Assembly: GCF_022919115.1 (NCBI RefSeq)
Contig: NZ_CP095072.1
Coordinates: 124,001-188,000 of the forward strand
Direction of reading: 5' to 3'
DNA length: 64,000 nucleotides
Source: Gracilibacillus caseinilyticus
GTDB taxonomy: Bacteria > Bacillota > Bacilli > Bacillales > Amphibacillaceae
Each line of letters starts with the position of its first letter. Position 1 is the stretch's first letter. The position numbers and the translations under genes are program-made. Below the pieces are notes generated by a model that ran no database searches, had not been told where the DNA came from, and worked only from the letters and a program-made list of their open reading frames with translations. Below, one piece after another: positions 55,610 through 63,940 of this stretch.

Positions 55610-55738
55610 GATAGTCCTCCTTGGTTTATTTAAGGGTCCTTTTTGCTGATCAGCTCTGGACACCTCGTATCATACCAAGGGGGCTTTTTTTATTCAATCC
55701 TCATTTTGCTTTATTACAGGAATGCTTTCCTAACGTAT

Positions 55739-55771
55739 AAAAATAGAGCAGTAGCATATTAGCTACTGCTC
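55739..55771 (-). terminator. Terminator of the trehalose operon
   Basis: GAGCAGTAGC / GCTACTGCTC, 6-nt loop, then TATTTTTAT on the minus strand, immediately after treR. Confidence 0.9.
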
Positions 55772-55773
55772 CC

Positions 55774-56487
55774 TCAATGATTCCTCCGCGCAAAATCGAC
55801 AAACCGGAATTTATCCGGGCGGTGTCGTGATTCGGTATACTGAAATAAACTGGCGTCATCCAGGTACACGTAGTTTTTGATCACTACAATGTTATGGAAT
55901 CCTTTTAAGTCCAGCAACGATCGATCCTCTTCCGTCGGCTCCTCCACTACAATTTCTTTCTTGGCAAAGCTGATGGTAAGTTTTAGTTCCCCTTCGATAT
56001 AAGCATAAATCGAATCCTGTGCGATTTCCTCGCTCATATGTGGGACAAAACGTTCCAGCAAGTAATCCTTATCCAAAATAATCTTACTTCCTGAAAAAGA
56101 CCGGATCCGGCAAACCTGCCAGACTCGTTCTGCTTCTTTCAATTTCAGGTGCTCGCTTATATCTGAAGGGGCATCGATTAACTGACAGGCGTGCACCATT
56201 GTTTCCGGTTTTTGTCCGATTTTCTCTGACACTTCCTTAAAGCTTACAAGTCCAGATACCGGAAAATCAAACTTACTCCTGTCAATCACGACAGATCCCT
56301 TCCCTCTGATCTTCTGGATATAGCCGTTTTGCGCCAGTAAGGTTAACGCCTTCCGAATCGTTTCGCGTGATGTGTTGTATTTCGTTGTCAATTCATTTTC
56401 AGATGGCAAAAATTCCTTCGGTTTATATGCTCCGATGTCAATCTGTTTTACCATGTCCTGATAAATAATCATGTACTTATTCTGCAT
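55774..56487 (-). CDS. treR: Trehalose operon repressor TreR (GntR family)
   Basis: 237 aa from MQNKYMIIYQDM at 56487, after AGAGGATTTCCAGC; B. subtilis TreR has nearly the same length. The winged helix has LPSENELTTKYNTSRETIRKALTLL; the C-terminal UTRA effector domain has IILDKDYLLERFVPH and FQYTESRHRPDKFRFVDFARR. It should bind the GTATATAC operators before treP and be released by trehalose 6-phosphate. Third gene of treP-treC-treR. Confidence 0.92.
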   Translation of the reverse strand: MQNKYMIIYQDMVKQIDIGAYKPKEFLPSENELTTKYNTSRETIRKALTLLAQNGYIQKIRGKGSVVIDRSKFDFPVSGLVSFKEVSEKIGQKPETMVHACQLIDAPSDISEHLKLKEAERVWQVCRIRSFSGSKIILDKDYLLERFVPHMSEEIAQDSIYAYIEGELKLTISFAKKEIVVEEPTEEDRSLLDLKGFHNIVVIKNYVYLDDASLFQYTESRHRPDKFRFVDFARRNH

Positions 56488-56500
56488 GCTGGAAATCCTC

Positions 56501-58180
56501 TTATTTCTTCTTTTGATAATAGACGAATGACTCATATGGCAGAAGCTCTCTATGATGAACTGCACGATCTTCCATCGGATAATTAGCTAGTATCACTTCA
56601 CCTGATCCGTCAAATCTGTCTATGTCATCCGGTAATGTAAAAAGGACACGCTCGTCATAAAAATTATTGACGACAAGCATCCATTCCTCATCATTTTCTC
56701 TCACATAGGCAAAAATTGCAAGGTGTTCAGGTAACAGTAACTGATAAGTACCATCTGTGATGACCTGGTACTCTTTTCTTAGTGCGATGAGTTGTTGATA
56801 ATGATAAAATATAGAATCACTGTCAGCTATCGCTTGTTCCGCGTTAATGTCAGGATAATTGTCAGCTACGTTAATCCATGGTGTGCCAGGCGTAAATCCC
56901 GCGTGTGCACCACTATTCCACTGCATCGGTGATCTCGAATTGTCCCGCGATTTCTCCTGTAAGATCTCGATTATTTTCTTTTCCGACATACCTTCTGCTT
57001 TTTTCATGTCATACATATTCAATGATTCAACATCTCGATATTGATCAATGGTTGCAAGCTTAGGATTGATCATTCCCAATTCTTCCCCTTGATAAATATA
57101 AGGCGTCCCTTGCATCAAGTGAATGGTGGTGGCGAGCATTTTGGCCGATTCCTCATGAAATTCCCCATCATCTCCAAACCGCGAAACGACACGAGGCTGA
57201 TCATGGTTACACCAGAACAGTGCGTTCCAGCCACCGCCTTGCTGCATGCCGAGCTGCCATTTTGATAAGATTTGCTTTAATTCGAGAAAATCAAAATCAG
57301 CTTTCGTCCATTTCTCGCCATTCGGATAGTCCACTTTTAAATGATGGAAGTTAAACGTCATATCCAATTCTTCACGCGCAGGATTGGAATAATCGATACA
57401 GTCCTCTAAAGTAGTCGATGACATTTCTCCAACCGTAATCGTTTGGCGACCTTTGAAGACTTGCTGATTCATCTCATGCAAAAATTCATGCACTCTCGGC
57501 CCATCTGTATAAAATTTACGGCCATCTCCTGCATCGTCATTCGGAAAGAGCTGATCTTTGGAAATAAGATTGATAACATCTAACCGGAAGCCATCCACGC
57601 CTTTATCTAACCAGAAATTCATCATTTGATAGACTTCACGCCGAACCTGTTCATTTTCCCAATTGAGATCTGCTTGTGTGACATCAAATAAGTGGAGATA
57701 ATATTGCTCTGTCGCTTGATCCCATTGCCATGCAGACCCGCCGAACTTTGATTGCCAGTTGGTTGGCGGTCCATCTGCTTCGCCATTTTTCCAAATATAA
57801 AAATCACGATACAGATTGTCCGGCGATGATTGTGATTGTTTAAACCAGTCATGCTCGGTTGATGTATGGTTTACTACAATATCCATGATTAATTTCATGC
57901 CACGCTGATGCGTTGCTTCCAGTAACGCTTCAAAATCTTGAATCGTTCCGTATTCAGGATGGATGGAAAAATAGTCAGAGATATCATAGCCATTATCGTT
58001 CTGTGGTGATGCATAGACAGGTGTCAGCCAGATCACATCCACACCCAACTTGCGTAAGTAATCTAATTTTTCAATAATCCCTTGAATATCTCCTGTGCCA
58101 TTTCCTGTTGTATCCCGGAAACTTTTCGGATAGATCTGGTATACAACAGATTTCTTCCACCATTGTTTACTCATTGTCAT
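56501..58180 (-). CDS. treC: Alpha,alpha-phosphotrehalase TreC (TreA), GH13
   Basis: 559 aa. GH13 motifs: MDIVVNHTS, DGFRLDVINLISK (nucleophile Asp), VGEMSST (acid Glu) and WCNHDQPR. It cleaves trehalose 6-phosphate to glucose and glucose 6-phosphate in the cytosol. AAAGGATGT precedes ATG-ACA-ATG; either ATG may start. Called treA in B. subtilis. It lies 48 bp after treP. Confidence 0.93.
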   Translation of the reverse strand: MTMSKQWWKKSVVYQIYPKSFRDTTGNGTGDIQGIIEKLDYLRKLGVDVIWLTPVYASPQNDNGYDISDYFSIHPEYGTIQDFEALLEATHQRGMKLIMDIVVNHTSTEHDWFKQSQSSPDNLYRDFYIWKNGEADGPPTNWQSKFGGSAWQWDQATEQYYLHLFDVTQADLNWENEQVRREVYQMMNFWLDKGVDGFRLDVINLISKDQLFPNDDAGDGRKFYTDGPRVHEFLHEMNQQVFKGRQTITVGEMSSTTLEDCIDYSNPAREELDMTFNFHHLKVDYPNGEKWTKADFDFLELKQILSKWQLGMQQGGGWNALFWCNHDQPRVVSRFGDDGEFHEESAKMLATTIHLMQGTPYIYQGEELGMINPKLATIDQYRDVESLNMYDMKKAEGMSEKKIIEILQEKSRDNSRSPMQWNSGAHAGFTPGTPWINVADNYPDINAEQAIADSDSIFYHYQQLIALRKEYQVITDGTYQLLLPEHLAIFAYVRENDEEWMLVVNNFYDERVLFTLPDDIDRFDGSGEVILANYPMEDRAVHHRELLPYESFVYYQKKK

Positions 58181-58228
58181 ACATCCTTTCTTACCTGTAA
58201 CGGAAAGAGAGAGTTATCTCCTCTCTCC

Positions 58229-59665
58229 TTATCTTTTTCCTAGTCGTTCATACGCATCCTTACCAATCTTGGTTCTTGCGAGGATTACTGTCAATATAAA
58301 CGGAACCACAATTGCTACAATCATCGCAACACAGAACATCACTATATCTGCGACTTGGATCGACAGCACGCCTGGGATACCACCTACACCGATCGAATTA
58401 GCCATAACACCTGATCCGACCGATATAACGGCAGCGATCGCTGAACCGGTAATTCCCGCGAAAAAGGGGAAAAGGTATTTTAAGTTAATCCCATATAATG
58501 CAGGTTCTGTTACACCTAAATAACAGGAAATCGCGGCAGGTACAGACACTTGCTGTTCTTGCTTGTCTTTGCGATTCAAATAAATCATAGCCACAACTGC
58601 AGATCCTTGCGCAATATTGGATAGCGCGATCATCGGCCATAATATCGTACCGTCGAAGTCACTCATCAGCTGTAAATCAATCGCATTGGTCATATGATGC
58701 AGTCCGGTAATGACCAGAGGCGCGTAGGCAAAGCCGAATATCGCAGCAAACAACCAGCCAAAACCTGATGTTAATCCAGAATAGACAATAGTTGAGATCC
58801 AGGAACCGATCTCCCAGCCGATTGGTCCTAACACAACATGTGCAACTAGTACGGCAGGAATCAATGCAAAAAATGGAACAAATATCATCGATACGACACT
58901 TGGAATCACTTTTCGTAACCAAATTTCTAAATAAGCTAAAACAAATCCGGCTAGGATCGCAGGAATAATCTGTGCCTGATAACCAATCATATCAATTTGG
59001 ACAAAACCGAAATCCCACTGCGGAACCGAATCGGCTCCTGCTACACTATAAGCATTTAATAATTGCGGTGAAACTAACGTAATACCTAAGACAATACCGA
59101 GTACTTGTGTCGTTCCCATTTTTCTTGAGATTGCCCACGTAATCGCAACCGGTAAGAAGTGGAAGATCGCTTCCCCAATTAACCAGAGAAAGTCATAAAC
59201 ACCATTCCAGAATTGAGACGTTTCTGCTAAAGTCTGTGTTCCACCATTGACCATGCCAATCTCACCAATTACATTACGAAACCCGAGAATCAGACCCCCA
59301 ACAACTAATGCAGGAATAATTGGGGTGAAGATCTCCGCAAGATGGGAAACCATCCGCTGCAGGAAATTCATGTTCTGCTTCGCTGCTTGTTTTGCTTCAT
59401 CCTTTGAGCTGTCCCCCACACCGGCAACTTTAGTAAATTCATTATAAAACGTTGCAACCTCATTCCCGATAATGACTTGAAACTGTCCGCCAGATGTAAA
59501 GGTACCTTTAACAAGATCAATCTCTTCAATCGCTTCCACATCTGCTTTGTCTGTATCATTCAATACAAAACGCATCCGCGTCGCACAATGCGTCACAACG
59601 GAGATGTTGTCACTGCCGCCTACTTTTTCGAGCAGCTTCTCGGCCTGCTGTTTATATTTACTCAT
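58229..59665 (-). CDS. treP: Trehalose-specific PTS transporter EIIBC (TreP)
   Basis: 478 aa from MSKYKQQ at 59665, 7 nt after AGGAGG. The EIIB domain (1-85) has the phosphocysteine in VVTHCATRMRF; the EIIC domain (~105-478) has about ten membrane segments and ITGLHHMTNAIDLQLMSDFDG and YLGVTEPALYGINLKY. No EIIA domain, so it depends on a shared glucose-type EIIA. It imports trehalose as trehalose 6-phosphate. First gene of the operon. Confidence 0.93.
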   Translation of the reverse strand: MSKYKQQAEKLLEKVGGSDNISVVTHCATRMRFVLNDTDKADVEAIEEIDLVKGTFTSGGQFQVIIGNEVATFYNEFTKVAGVGDSSKDEAKQAAKQNMNFLQRMVSHLAEIFTPIIPALVVGGLILGFRNVIGEIGMVNGGTQTLAETSQFWNGVYDFLWLIGEAIFHFLPVAITWAISRKMGTTQVLGIVLGITLVSPQLLNAYSVAGADSVPQWDFGFVQIDMIGYQAQIIPAILAGFVLAYLEIWLRKVIPSVVSMIFVPFFALIPAVLVAHVVLGPIGWEIGSWISTIVYSGLTSGFGWLFAAIFGFAYAPLVITGLHHMTNAIDLQLMSDFDGTILWPMIALSNIAQGSAVVAMIYLNRKDKQEQQVSVPAAISCYLGVTEPALYGINLKYLFPFFAGITGSAIAAVISVGSGVMANSIGVGGIPGVLSIQVADIVMFCVAMIVAIVVPFILTVILARTKIGKDAYERLGKR

Positions 59666-59687
59666 TTTCATTCCTCCTCACTTTTTG

Positions 59688-59743
59688 CATGTATATACAA
59701 GTGATTACGCTTTCATAATATCCTGTATATACATGTTTGTCAA
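59688..59743 (-). promoter_or_regulatory. treP promoter with two TreR operators and a cre site
   Basis: On the minus strand TTGACA (59743-59738), 17 bp, TATTAT (59720-59715). GTATATAC palindromes lie at 59725-59732 (in the spacer) and 59691-59698 (downstream); both match the TTGTATATACAA-type TreR operator. TGAAAGCGTAATCA (59715-59702, minus) matches the cre consensus with one mismatch. So induction by trehalose and glucose repression are both encoded here. Confidence 0.9.
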
Positions 59744-59899
59744 TAGAAAATATATCTGGGGGCAGAACAGCTTCGCTTGCCAACCTATCCTATATAAACA
59801 CCGGATGGGGAAACAGGCAAAAATCGATACATTTCACTGAAACTTTTCTCTCTCTCAATCGTAGTACTAGTTAAGGATATAGTTAGGAGTCGATTAAAG

Positions 59900-60526
59900 A
59901 TGTATAAATTACTAACGGTAGTCATCGGCATATTCATCGCTGTTCCGGTCATGATTACCACATGGTTCGTTAGTTTTTTTGCTATAGATTTGTCCTATTG
60001 GTACGCCTCTTTACTATCATTGATAGTGGCAGGTCTTACCTATGGACTGGTTTCGCTTATCAGTTATTCCCGTTTTCTCAAAAAGAATCATTTAACGATG
60101 AAGGATTATCGCTACATTCGCAAAAATCTGGCGGAGGCTCGTCCAAAAATACGCCGCATGCAAAAAGCCCTGTTCTCCATACACCATCTTACTTTCATTA
60201 AAGACAACATGGACCTGGTACGAGTCGTCAGGAAGATTTATCGCGTGACAAAGAAAGAGCCAAAACGTTTCTATCAAGGCAGTCAGTTCTATTTTTCACA
60301 TCTAGATTCAGCAGTAGAGTTAACGGAAAAATATGCCCTGCTCTCATCACAGCCAACGAAAAACAAAGAGATGGAACTAGTGCTAAAAGAAACACGTCAT
60401 GCATTAAAAGATATCCAGGCAAAAATTGAACAGGATCTCTATGACATTCTCTCCGACGATTTGGAGCAGCTACAATTCGAGGTAGATTTTGCAAAACATA
60501 AGAAAGGGTTGGATTACCATGAATAA
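59900..60526 (+). CDS. xpaC: XpaC-family protein
   Basis: 208 aa. Two N-terminal membrane helices (~5-28, ~33-55), then a charged helical cytosolic domain (YRYIRKNLAEARPKIRRMQKALFSI ... FYFSHLDSAVELTEKYALL). This is the 5-bromo-4-chloroindolyl-phosphate hydrolysis (XpaC) family, named from a B. subtilis phenotype; the real function is unknown. The gene pairs with yaaN as in B. subtilis. Confidence 0.85.
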   Translation: MYKLLTVVIGIFIAVPVMITTWFVSFFAIDLSYWYASLLSLIVAGLTYGLVSLISYSRFLKKNHLTMKDYRYIRKNLAEARPKIRRMQKALFSIHHLTFIKDNMDLVRVVRKIYRVTKKEPKRFYQGSQFYFSHLDSAVELTEKYALLSSQPTKNKEMELVLKETRHALKDIQAKIEQDLYDILSDDLEQLQFEVDFAKHKKGLDYHE

Positions 60527-61664
60527 AGAAGAACATAATTTGATGAATGACTTATTGGACAATCCATTTGCTGAGCATAAAAAGGAGACAGCTACAGAAG
60601 TTCCTGAAGAGAATAAACTGATTGACGTGCTTCCAGAAGAAGATCAGGAAAGAGCTCGTTCACTTGCCACGCAGATTGATCCAAAGAATCATAAAGCGAT
60701 CATTTCCTACGGTACACAGGCACAGACCAAGTTATTATCCTTTTCCCATTCGATGCTCGACCATGTCCAGAAGAAAGATGTCGGGGAAGTCGGTCAGGTG
60801 ATCAGTGACTTAATGAAGAAATTCAACGAGATCAACCCGGACGATTTGAAGCCGGAGAAACAAAATGTCCTGAAACGCTTATTCGGCAAGCTCTCCAGCT
60901 CGGTACAAGAAACACTGTCAAAATATCAAAAAACCGGTGCCCAAATTGACCGGATAACGGTGAAGCTCGAACGTAATAAAGAGGGACTGTTATCTGATAT
61001 CTCGATGCTGGAAAAACTTTATGAACACAACAAGGAATATTTCAAAGGATTAAATGTCTACATTGCAGCCGGCGAACTGAAAATGGAGGAATTGCAGGAA
61101 AAAGAAATACCAGCTTTAAGAAAAACAGCTGAATCGACAAATGATCAGATGAAATATCAGGAAGTGAATGACCTGATTCAATTTACTGATCGTCTGGAAA
61201 AACGACTGCATGATTTGAAATTAAGTCGTCAAATTACGATTCAGAGTGCACCACAAATACGGTTAATCCAAAATACAAACCAGGTGCTGGTGGAAAAGAT
61301 TCAATCATCGATACTCACAGCAATTCCATTATGGAAGAACCAAATCGCCATCGCGTTAACGATGTTCCGTCAGCAGCATGCCGTTGAAGCGCAGAAACAG
61401 GTTTCAAAAACAACAAATGACCTTTTGCTGAAGAATGCGGAGATGTTGAAAACCAATACGGTGGAAACCGCCAAGCTGAACGAGCAAGGCCTTGTTGATA
61501 TTGAAACGTTAAAAACAACGCAGGAGAATTTGGTTTCCACACTGGAAGAAGTATTCAAGATACAGGAAGATGGACGCAGAAAACGCTTGGAAGCAGAGCA
61601 AGAGATTAGTACGATGGAAAATGAGATGAAGCAGAGATTACTGCAGGTTAAGGACAGCAATTAG
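60519..61664 (+). CDS. yaaN: TelA-family protein YaaN
   Basis: 381 aa from MNKEEHNLM at 60519, after AAAGGGTTGGATTACC and overlapping xpaC by 8 bp. Mostly long helices and coiled coil; TelA hallmarks include LERNKEGLLSDISMLEKLYEHN and QSAPQIRLIQNTNQVLVEKIQSS. TelA proteins were linked to toxic-anion (tellurite) tolerance, but the mechanism is not known. A terminator follows. Confidence 0.87.
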   Translation: MNKEEHNLMNDLLDNPFAEHKKETATEVPEENKLIDVLPEEDQERARSLATQIDPKNHKAIISYGTQAQTKLLSFSHSMLDHVQKKDVGEVGQVISDLMKKFNEINPDDLKPEKQNVLKRLFGKLSSSVQETLSKYQKTGAQIDRITVKLERNKEGLLSDISMLEKLYEHNKEYFKGLNVYIAAGELKMEELQEKEIPALRKTAESTNDQMKYQEVNDLIQFTDRLEKRLHDLKLSRQITIQSAPQIRLIQNTNQVLVEKIQSSILTAIPLWKNQIAIALTMFRQQHAVEAQKQVSKTTNDLLLKNAEMLKTNTVETAKLNEQGLVDIETLKTTQENLVSTLEEVFKIQEDGRRKRLEAEQEISTMENEMKQRLLQVKDSN

Positions 61665-61676
61665 ATGATGAAATGG

Positions 61677-61708
61677 TGCCAGTCTTTTATCGGGGGCTGG
61701 CATTTTTT
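61677..61708 (+). terminator. xpaC-yaaN terminator
   Basis: TGCCAGTC / GGCTGGCA stem, followed by six T residues. Confidence 0.88.
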
Positions 61709-61733
61709 CTGATGGGGTCATGCTAGATAAAGA

Positions 61734-61892
61734 TTAAGCTGTTCTTTTTAAGTTCTCTGCTTCCTTCACCTTATTTACATGCTGCCTTTTCACATCCCAA
61801 TAGTAAATGCGGGGCAGGCCTGTTAATAACCAATATTCATGCAATAATGTCGAACTAACATATACGATCATCGTCCAGTCTAGAGACTTCAT
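61734..61892 (-). CDS. Small hypothetical protein (52 aa)
   Basis: ATG at 61892, 8 nt after AGGGAG. The sequence starts MKSLDWTMIVYVSSTLLHEY and ends with a lysine-rich helix (VKRQHVNKVKEAENLKRTA). Residues ~6-26 are moderately hydrophobic. I recognise no family. Support comes from the good start region and the conserved-looking hairpin that covers its ribosome-binding site. Confidence 0.5.
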   Translation of the reverse strand: MKSLDWTMIVYVSSTLLHEYWLLTGLPRIYYWDVKRQHVNKVKEAENLKRTA

Positions 61893-61900
61893 AAGAATCT

Positions 61901-61931
61901 CTCCCTTCGTCATATTTTATGGCGAAGGGAG
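61901..61931 (-). promoter_or_regulatory. Ribosome-binding-site-sequestering hairpin
   Basis: In the minus-strand transcript CTCCCTTCG (61931-61923) pairs perfectly over 9 bp with CGAAGGGAG (61909-61901), loop 13. The right arm contains the whole Shine-Dalgarno sequence of the 52-aa gene, so translation should need melting or remodelling of this stem. Confidence 0.55.
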
Positions 61932-62109
61932 GTTGTCTAAGAACGGTTCATTTATATATGGGGTTGACCATAACATAGCAATAAAAATACAAATTCACCC
62001 ACAATATATTTATTTGTAAATATCACGCGAGGTGTGCGCAACCACACAATTTTTCGAGGTTTAGGTTGGTGAATGCCATCCGATCATAATGAGCAGTTGA
62101 ATTAGCTTT

Positions 62110-62280
62110 TTAATTGAATGGGGGCATGCTTTCGTTCATAACTGCTTTCCAAAGTGACTCTTTTGTCCGAATGTAGCTGGCTTTCGTTCATAACGACCTT
62201 CAAAAGTTGCTCTTTTATTCGAATGCAGCCGGCTTTCGTTCATAACGACTTTTAAAATAGAGCCTTTTTGTTCGAATAGC
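62110..62280. repeat. Tandem repeat, 52-bp period (locus 3)
   Basis: TTCGTTCATAAC starts at 62131, 62183 and 62235, exactly 52 bp apart; units continue with AAAGT..CTCTTTT.TTCGAATG. On the minus strand it contains ACTTTTG and AACGAA, as do the units at 12.1 and 39.1 kb. Nothing else is seen in 61932-62304. Confidence 0.8.
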
Positions 62281-62304
62281 ATTAAAACCATATCAGAAAA
62301 CATA

Positions 62305-62347
62305 AAAAAGCTCACAAACATTTCTATATCCATGTTTATGAGCTTTT
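62305..62347 (-). terminator. Terminator of the phosphatase gene
   Basis: AAAGCTCATAAACAT / ATGTTTGTGAGCTTT stem (one G-T), 9-nt loop, followed by TTTTATG on the minus strand. Confidence 0.85.
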
Positions 62348-62352
62348 TAAAA

Positions 62353-63099
62353 TTATACAGTCACAACTGAATCCTGATCAACCAACCGATTCTTCACCAG
62401 TGTAATGACTTCCTGCTCCACACCTTTAGCTAATAAGTATTGTTCAACCGATTCATATGTAGCTGTAAGATACTCATACGCCTTCTCCATGTACTCCCCT
62501 TTCGAGTACATATAATCTACCGGAATGCCTTCTGGAAGATCTTCTTCCGTGTGCATGGTCTTTAAATTGGTATAACTCACTTCGTAATTTGATATGATAT
62601 CCTTTTTTTCCACACCAGCTAAGCTCAGAAGCATCATGGCCAGGATACCAGTTCGGTCTTTACCACCTGCACAATGAAAAATGATAGTTCCTTCCTCAGC
62701 ATGGGCAATAAGATGGAATATGTCCTGGAGCACTTTATTCTCTTCCAGTAATTCAATATAAAAGTCTCCCATGAATCGCTTTTCACTAGAATAAATAATA
62801 TTAGAAACCTGCTCTGTGATAAACGGAAAATTGTAATAGTGGCAAAACGCTTCCTTCGCTAACACATTCGGTTTTTCCTGAATTTCATCTTCACCGCGTA
62901 AATCGATGACCGTCTTCACACCGTATTCTTTTAAAAACATGATATCCTCTTCTGTTAACTTACTCATATCACTGGATCGTAATAATTCGTGCCATTTTGT
63001 CTGCTGACCATACGCTGTATTATAGCCACCTAACTCGCGGCAATTGTCGATGCTCTCTAACGGCAAACGAACCCAATTTAATGCTGGATTTTTTATCAT
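62353..63099 (-). CDS. Tyrosine-protein-phosphatase-like protein
   Basis: 248 aa. Active-site loop FHCAGGKDRTG (Cys143, Arg149) is the CX5R motif of the Y_phosphatase3 family; N-terminal NCRELGGY and VIDLRGEDE are the other family marks. GGAGGGAGG precedes the ATG. It follows the phnE genes by 18 bp, so it is probably the last gene of a phosphonate-type operon; the substrate may be a small phospho-compound rather than a protein, which is inference. Confidence 0.87.
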   Translation of the reverse strand: MIKNPALNWVRLPLESIDNCRELGGYNTAYGQQTKWHELLRSSDMSKLTEEDIMFLKEYGVKTVIDLRGEDEIQEKPNVLAKEAFCHYYNFPFITEQVSNIIYSSEKRFMGDFYIELLEENKVLQDIFHLIAHAEEGTIIFHCAGGKDRTGILAMMLLSLAGVEKKDIISNYEVSYTNLKTMHTEEDLPEGIPVDYMYSKGEYMEKAYEYLTATYESVEQYLLAKGVEQEVITLVKNRLVDQDSVVTV

Positions 63100-63117
63100 A
63101 CAATTCCTCCCTCCTGG

Positions 63118-63915
63118 TTATCTACTTTCTCCATACTTCACCATTGTCTTAAGCTTTGTCATCGAAAATTCCAACACTAACATCAGTAGACAGATAACAA
63201 TTAAAATCGTCGTCGTTTGGGCGTAATCATAGGCACCAATCGCTTTTGTTAAAAGCAGTCCAATACCACCTACACCGATAATCCCTAAACCGATGGACTC
63301 CGCCACATCCCCTTCAAAACGGACGGTAATCCAGCCGAAGAAAGACGTAATACAAAGTGGAATTAAGCCGTGAAAAACAATATTAAACCAGGACGCACCT
63401 GTTGATCGCATTGCTTCGACAATGTCGGTACCGACTTCCTCAATACTTCCGGTAAACAGTTTGATAAGATAACCGATCGAAGATAATAACATCGCAATGA
63501 ATCCTGACGTATAGCCAAAGCCGAGGCTGGCAATGACCATCAGACCCCATACAAGACCGGGAACCGAACGGATCACGGCGAAAAAGGCTTTAATAAAATT
63601 GGCCAGATAGTTGCTTGGCGTAATGTTTCTTGCTGCCAAAAAGCTCAACAGCATCGCAATAATCACCGAAACAATTAACGTTAGGAAAGCTAGTGATAAA
63701 CTGGTGACACATGCTAATAAGGCATCTGGGATAACACTCAAATCAATCACCATCATTCTGCCAATGACAGCTGGTACGTTTTCCAGTCTTTCAAAAAATT
63801 TCTGAACATCTAAGTTAACGAGCTTGATCGAGCCAATAAACACGGTGACCATAATAAATGCAATAAGTATTGATTTGACGGCACTCCCTTTTGAAGTTAC
63901 TCGTATACGCTCCAT
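63118..63915 (-). CDS. phnE: Phosphonate-type ABC transporter permease PhnE
   Basis: 265 aa from MERIRVTSKGS at 63915, 8 nt after AAGGGATGG. Six membrane segments; permease signature GSIEEVGTDIVEAMRSTGASWFNIVFHGLIP and RFEGDVAESIGLGIIGVGGIGLLL are typical of PhnE. It forms the channel for phosphonate, phosphite or a related anion. A second permease gene ends 25 bp upstream, so PhnE is split over two genes as in many Firmicutes. Confidence 0.9.
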   Translation of the reverse strand: MERIRVTSKGSAVKSILIAFIMVTVFIGSIKLVNLDVQKFFERLENVPAVIGRMMVIDLSVIPDALLACVTSLSLAFLTLIVSVIIAMLLSFLAARNITPSNYLANFIKAFFAVIRSVPGLVWGLMVIASLGFGYTSGFIAMLLSSIGYLIKLFTGSIEEVGTDIVEAMRSTGASWFNIVFHGLIPLCITSFFGWITVRFEGDVAESIGLGIIGVGGIGLLLTKAIGAYDYAQTTTILIVICLLMLVLEFSMTKLKTMVKYGESR

Positions 63916-63940
63916 TATTTTTCCATCCCTTACTATTGAG

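Larger units (their letters stand above)
54060..55690 (-). mobile_element. IS110-family insertion sequence (approximate ends)
   Basis: Contains the transposase gene plus about 260 nt of structured non-coding DNA after it and about 80 nt before it. IS110 elements generally lack long terminal inverted repeats, and none is visible, so the ends are estimates. It is inserted between aspD and treR and leaves the treR terminator intact. Confidence 0.6.
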
